The translations under genes and the position numbers were made by a program. From positions 1 through 14,165 of the forward strand of contig CAMBJF010000041.1 of assembly GCA_945867875.1 (NCBI GenBank): a stretch of DNA of 14,165 nt, written 5' to 3'. Under the pieces are notes generated by a model. That model was given only the letters and a program-made list of their open reading frames with translations. It was not told the origin of the DNA and did not search any database. Numbering within the stretch: position 1 is the stretch's first letter; each line of letters begins with the position of its first letter. This stretch comes from an uncultured Ruminococcus sp. Its GTDB lineage: Bacteria; Bacillota; Clostridia; Oscillospirales; Ruminococcaceae. Positions 13,571 through 14,165 of the stretch are shown here, one piece after another.

Positions 13571-13733
13571 GATGTTTTGATTAACTTTATATATTTTATG
13601 GGGAAATAAAGGGAAATGAGGGAGAAAAGCAAAGAATAGGTGATTTATATGTGAAATATGCATATGAGATAGGGCTAAAAAATAGATTTGTATGTCGAAA
13701 TTTAACAAACTGAAATTTTTTTTGAAAAAGCCC
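13571..13733. other. AT-rich spacer between divergent promoters, no gene seen
   Basis: The gap between pyrG and the tRNA operon totals about 360 bases. Apart from the two promoters, this central part holds a purine-rich tract (about 13600-13640) and a perfect palindrome ATATGCATAT (13656-13665). Open frames here are AT-rich, lack ribosome binding sites and are not believable genes. Confidence 0.6.
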
Positions 13734-13762
13734 TTGACTTTTACCGCTATACGTGATAGAAT
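13734..13762 (+). promoter_or_regulatory. Promoter of the tRNA operon
   Basis: TTGACT (13734-13739) and TAGAAT (13757-13762) are separated by 17 bp. Transcription should begin near 13769, leaving a leader of about 70 bases before tRNA-Val. Confidence 0.78.
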
Positions 13763-13792
13763 AAACAAGTCGGTTGAGGACAGCGGCTAAAA

Positions 13793-13816
13793 CGAAGCGG
13801 TCCGAAGCCACGAAGC
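13793..13816 (+). repeat. Three CGAAGC copies in the tRNA operon leader
   Basis: CGAAGC occurs at 13793-13798, 13803-13808 and 13811-13816. The surrounding leader can also form short stems, for example GGAC (13778-13781) with GTCC (13800-13803). The part ahead of the first tRNA is removed during maturation, so any role would be in transcription or processing. Confidence 0.5.
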
Positions 13817-13841
13817 AGCCCTGAAATATCGGGTATGATTT

Positions 13842-13917
13842 GGGAGCATAGCTCAGCTGGGAGAGCATCTGCCTTACAAGCAGAGGGTCATAGGTTCGAG
13901 CCCTATTGTTCCCACCA
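13842..13917 (+). tRNA. tRNA-Val (TAC anticodon)
   Basis: The acceptor stem GGGAGCA/TGTTCCC contains one G-T wobble. The anticodon loop CTTACAA lies between TCTGC and GCAGA, giving TAC for valine. The T loop is GGTTCGAGCC. Discriminator A and encoded CCA finish the gene. It is first in the four-gene tRNA cluster. Confidence 0.97.
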
Positions 13918-13920
13918 CAT

Positions 13921-13997
13921 GGCCTGGTAGTTCAGCTGGTTAGAACGCCGCCCTGTCACGGCGGAGGTCGTGGGTTCGAGTCCCATCCAGGTCGCCA
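13921..13997 (+). tRNA. tRNA-Asp (GTC anticodon)
   Basis: The acceptor stem is GGCCTGG/CCAGGTC with one G-T pair. The anticodon loop CTGTCAC lies between CCGCC and GGCGG, giving GTC for aspartate. Discriminator G, as expected for tRNA-Asp, is followed by encoded CCA. Only 3 bases separate it from tRNA-Val. Confidence 0.97.
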
Positions 13998-13999
13998 TA

Positions 14000-14018
14000 A
14001 AAACTTCTTTGAAGTTTT
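14000..14018 (+). repeat. Hairpin in the tRNA-Asp/tRNA-Phe spacer
   Basis: AAAACTTC (14000-14007) pairs with GAAGTTTT (14011-14018) around TTT. The right arm ends in four T, so it resembles a weak terminator. It may partly attenuate the downstream tRNAs or mark an RNase processing site. Confidence 0.5.
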
Positions 14019-14032
14019 CCTTAAAAAGGTTT

Positions 14033-14108
14033 GCCTCTGTAGCTCAGTCGGTAGAGCAGGGGACTGAAAATCCCCGTGTCGATGGTTCGATTCCGTCCGG
14101 AGGCACCA
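14033..14108 (+). tRNA. tRNA-Phe (GAA anticodon)
   Basis: The acceptor stem is GCCTCTG/CGGAGGC with one T-G wobble. The anticodon loop CTGAAAA lies between GGGGA and TCCCC, giving GAA for phenylalanine. The T loop is GGTTCGATTCC. Discriminator A and encoded CCA are present. A 35-base spacer separates it from tRNA-Asp. Confidence 0.97.
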
Positions 14109-14113
14109 TATAT

Positions 14114-14165
14114 GCGGATTTAGCTCATCTGGTAGAGCGCCACCTTGCCAAGGTGGAGGTAGCGA
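14114..14165 (+). tRNA. tRNA-Gly (GCC anticodon), cut by window end
   Basis: The 5' acceptor half GCGGATT, D arm AGCTCATCTGGTAGAGC and anticodon arm CCACC-TTGCCAA-GGTGG are intact, giving GCC for glycine. The T arm and 3' acceptor half lie beyond the window, so the gene is partial only because the sequence stops. Confidence 0.93.

Noticed and set aside
13520..13868. Two minus-strand AT-rich frames in the pyrG-tRNA spacer
   Set aside because: They overlap the pyrG promoter, the tRNA promoter and the tRNA-Val gene itself, and have Phe/Ile/Lys-rich composition typical of random AT-rich DNA.
1..14165. CRISPR array, insertion sequence, prophage or defence island
   Set aside because: No regularly spaced repeats, transposase, integrase, capsid or nuclease gene is present; the window is housekeeping genes throughout.

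Overview
The window looks like a chromosomal housekeeping segment from an anaerobic Clostridia-type Firmicute. Strong AGGAGG ribosome binding sites, many consensus sigma-A promoters with 17-bp spacers, tRNA genes that encode their own 3' CCA, an eight-subunit ATP synthase operon led by atpI, and moderate GC content all fit. The protein sequences remind me most of Ruminococcus/Oscillospirales; that placement is recognition, not a search result.

Layout. (1) 1-1501, plus strand: a consensus promoter, a long structured leader, and a membrane-anchored 3D-domain (cell-wall hydrolase-like) protein with a very acidic stalk, ending at a terminator. (2) 1576-2652, minus: cysK (O-acetylserine sulfhydrylase) with its own consensus promoter and terminator, convergent with the 3D gene. 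(3) 2679-3062, minus: cdd (cytidine deaminase), separated from the atp terminator by an unexplained nested inverted repeat. (4) 3161-10435, minus: the complete F1Fo ATP synthase operon atpI-B-E-F-H-A-G-D-C, from an extended -10 promoter to a strong terminator. (5) 10557-10714, plus: a single tRNA-Pro(TGG) gene with promoter and terminator. (6) 10727-11764, minus: a DHH/DHHA1 phosphoesterase with its own promoter and a bidirectional terminator. (7) 11832-13570, minus: pyrG (CTP synthase), promoter to terminator. (8) 13734-14165, plus: a tRNA operon Val(TAC)-Asp(GTC)-Phe(GAA)-Gly(GCC), the last gene cut by the window end.

How the genes fit together. The atp operon makes the whole rotary ATP synthase, with AtpI as probable assembly factor. 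Its c subunit carries two carboxylates (Glu38 and Glu71) plus the Ser/Thr/Tyr set of sodium-binding rotors, so the enzyme is probably Na+-coupled. cdd and pyrG both belong to pyrimidine (cytidine/CTP) metabolism but are separate transcription units. No phage, insertion sequence, CRISPR array or defence system was seen. The points worth a second look are the c-ring ion motif, the structured leader and acidic stalk of the 3D protein, the hairpins in the atpG-atpD gap, and the nested inverted repeat upstream of cdd.
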